From assembly GCA_023091665.1 (NCBI GenBank), contig JALJCQ010000021.1, forward strand, positions 186,001 to 250,000: a DNA stretch of 64,000 nucleotides. Direction: 5' to 3'. Below the pieces are notes generated by a model. That model did not search any database and was not told the origin of the DNA. It worked only from the letters and a program-made list of their open reading frames with translations. Positions 62,129-64,000 of the stretch are shown here, in pieces. This DNA is from Pythium myriotylum (Eukaryota > Oomycota > Peronosporomycetes > Pythiales > Pythiaceae). The translations under genes were made by a program, and so were the position numbers. Every line of letters starts with the position of its first letter. Positions within the stretch are counted from its first letter, which is position 1.

Positions 62129-64000
62129 TCAAAGCTCTTCAACAGCGGTGACGCGCTGGTAGTCATCCTGGTGGGCCAGCGTGAGCTCCGTGATGTCGAA
62201 ATCGTCCAGAAGCCGCACGCGCTGCGCCTCCGACTGCTCGACCACGCGCCGATGCAGCAGCATCATGGGGAACTGCTGGCTGTCGAGCATCACGCGCGCG
62301 ATGGTCTGCGGAGCTGTGATGGCTGCGAGTGGATCACTGATGCTGGATGGGAGGAGAGTCGGCAAGAAGACTGCAATCACAACAGCAAGCACGAGCAGTG
62401 CGCAGCCTGCGAAGGAGAGCCACGCATTCTGAGTCGGCACCGAAATCCACACGACGACGTCCTGGGTGTTGAGGTCGAACTTAAGCGTCGCCTTGTTCGC
62501 GGCTAGTTGCACTGCGTCTTTGACGGCGGCATTCTGAAACAAGAAGAAGGTCGCAGCCGTGTAGGCAGTCTGGAAGCCGTGTTCAATGTACATGTGGTTG
62601 TTGACTTGAGTGAATAGTACCGACTCGATGTCGGCGTCGCAGGCTGTCGACACGGTCTGGTTGGTCCAGTTGACTCGATCGACATTGTGAGGTAGTAGCA
62701 CTTCTCGGACAAACGTACTTACCTCAACTAACGGCACAGAACGAGGTTTGAATACGAAAATATGTGTGGAAGGCACGATGGCGTTAGTCGGTAGCGCGTC
62801 AGCGCTCACGACAAGGTGTTGGTCAGGCTGAGTTACTAAGCCGTCTGAGCTCAATGATGACGGCAAGAGCGGCAGCTGGAGACCCATACAGCGGCTGTCC
62901 GAGTCGTTGCAATCCGCGTGGAAGACAGTCGAGAGATCCTCAAGTTTCCACGACAGACGACCAATGGTGAACGTGTAGATTTTTCGCAAGTTAGTGATGA
63001 GTGCTGGCTTCCCACCTCCGTCGTCGTGATCTGCATTGTCCGACTTGTTTTGCGTGATAGAGTCTGCCATGAATCGCTTTCCCAACGACGAGATCATGAT
63101 GGATGTTGTGGAGGCATTGCTGCAGTTGAAGTAGGAACTGCCGCGTTGTGTAGATTGCAGTTTGTCGTTGCCGCTTGGGTCCATACATGAGCTAAACGCA
63201 CGCACGTGTTGAGGTGGATCGGTCGCCGAGATCGTCGATCCCGATGAGCGCAGCAGGCAAACAGCTGGCCACGGTCCGCAGTCTTGCGCGGAGCCAGGGC
63301 TGCTTGCCTGATACATTTGGGTGAGCCGCGGATTCGTTGATGGTGTGGTCACCAGTAGACTAGGGTCGAGGTCCACCTCAAATGTCACCGCGTCGAATGT
63401 GATTGTCGGGGAGATATCTACATGGGAAAATGTCATAACGATGTCGTCGCGTGATGTGTTTGTCGCGTTGCGGAACTGGCGCGTCACGGCAGCGACACTC
63501 GCACGAAGGAACCAGTCACGCTGCATCGCTTCGTCAGCCTCAGGTGATAGAGGCAGCAGACCTGTTGCTTGAGCGTGCGACATTGCATTAGATTGGTTAG
63601 GCGCCATCTCCGGGTGTTGTTTACTTGAGTCATCTTTGCCCAAATATGCGTCGACTTCCCCCCACGGAAAGTACCTGGGCGCCACGGTCATCATGTACAG
63701 GAACAGGTCGGCTGCCAGCGAAGCGTTCATGGGGAGGTCAGCGCTCTTGACGCCGCTATTCACAGAGCTGTCGGTCGGGTTCACGACAACACGTAGCGTC
63801 TTGGACGGTAAGGCTTCCTGCAGCACACGGCTCTGCCAGTCGCGCTGGGTGAACCCGAAGTCGATCGTGGGCAGGGGATTCGGGTCGCCGCTCGACTCGT
63901 ATCGCGTCTCGTCCCAATTGCAAATATCTTGCTTAAGTGCCACGCGCGGCAGCACGATGTTCCGTAGCACCGTATTGGAGACCAGATTCGCTGGCGATAG
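62129..64000 (-). CDS. Large membrane glycoprotein, paralogue C (5' end outside window)
   Basis: 624 codons from the right edge to the stop at 62129, open throughout. It matches A and B from their residue about 205 to the end: RNIVLPRVALKQDICNWDET, CGPWPAVCLLRSSG, the final membrane span LSFAGCALLVLAVVIAVFLP and the tail QSEAQRVRLLDDFD. The missing part is the N-terminus with the first three spans. It is somewhat more diverged than A is from B in the middle (for example MSHAQATGLLPLSPEADEAM and a short deletion near 63580). No stop or frameshift seen, so it is probably a working gene. Confidence 0.8.
   Translation of the reverse strand, partial: LSPANLVSNTVLRNIVLPRVALKQDICNWDETRYESSGDPNPLPTIDFGFTQRDWQSRVLQEALPSKTLRVVVNPTDSSVNSGVKSADLPMNASLAADLFLYMMTVAPRYFPWGEVDAYLGKDDSSKQHPEMAPNQSNAMSHAQATGLLPLSPEADEAMQRDWFLRASVAAVTRQFRNATNTSRDDIVMTFSHVDISPTITFDAVTFEVDLDPSLLVTTPSTNPRLTQMYQASSPGSAQDCGPWPAVCLLRSSGSTISATDPPQHVRAFSSCMDPSGNDKLQSTQRGSSYFNCSNASTTSIMISSLGKRFMADSITQNKSDNADHDDGGGKPALITNLRKIYTFTIGRLSWKLEDLSTVFHADCNDSDSRCMGLQLPLLPSSLSSDGLVTQPDQHLVVSADALPTNAIVPSTHIFVFKPRSVPLVEVSTFVREVLLPHNVDRVNWTNQTVSTACDADIESVLFTQVNNHMYIEHGFQTAYTAATFFLFQNAAVKDAVQLAANKATLKFDLNTQDVVVWISVPTQNAWLSFAGCALLVLAVVIAVFLPTLLPSSISDPLAAITAPQTIARVMLDSQQFPMMLLHRRVVEQSEAQRVRLLDDFDITELTLAHQDDYQRVTAVEEL

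Overview
The window looks like nuclear DNA of an oomycete, probably a peronosporalean or Pythium-like one. Genes are compact and GC-rich with few introns of 57-89 bp. There is a flagellar-axoneme gene (CFAP47-like), a DOCK-family GEF, a multi-RGS protein, a kinase pair with an HRD[VL]S[VL]EN catalytic loop, and a chromodomain Ty3/Gypsy element plus Helitrons. The species cannot be settled from the sequence alone.

Layout. From 1 to 36.8 kb the window is gene-rich: the 5' part of exosome subunit RRP41 (-), a Tim14/Pam18 J-protein (+), a 2064-aa DOCK protein (-), a 1022-aa protein with five RGS repeats (+), two tandem divergent kinases (-), a polytopic membrane protein (-), a small protein ending in a CaaX box (+), membrane-glycoprotein paralogue A (-), a CFAP47-like protein in one 9.8-kb exon (+), and paralogue B (+). 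Several pairs are divergent and share short promoter regions (RRP41/Tim14, DOCK/RGS, membrane protein/CaaX protein, paralogue A/CFAP47).

From 36.8 to 62.1 kb the window is a mobile-element nest. It holds a near-intact Ty3/Gypsy retrotransposon with 335-bp LTRs that differ at one base, a second rearranged Gypsy relic, a threonine/serine/proline repeat ORF, a decayed canonical Helitron on the minus strand whose 3' end can be read to the base, and a second, different Helitron-like relic on the plus strand. The nest lies between the 3' ends of paralogue B and paralogue C, which face each other. Paralogue C runs off the right edge.

How genes fit together. DOCK proteins activate Rho-family GTPases and RGS proteins switch off heterotrimeric G-alpha subunits. 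Here the two genes are head to head across 590 bp that contain a 109-bp tandem duplication, which suggests shared control of zoospore or hyphal signalling (inference). The least explained material is the four successive -1 reading frames of the Gypsy element, its antisense ORF, the hairpin cluster at the Helitron end, and the three-copy membrane glycoprotein family.
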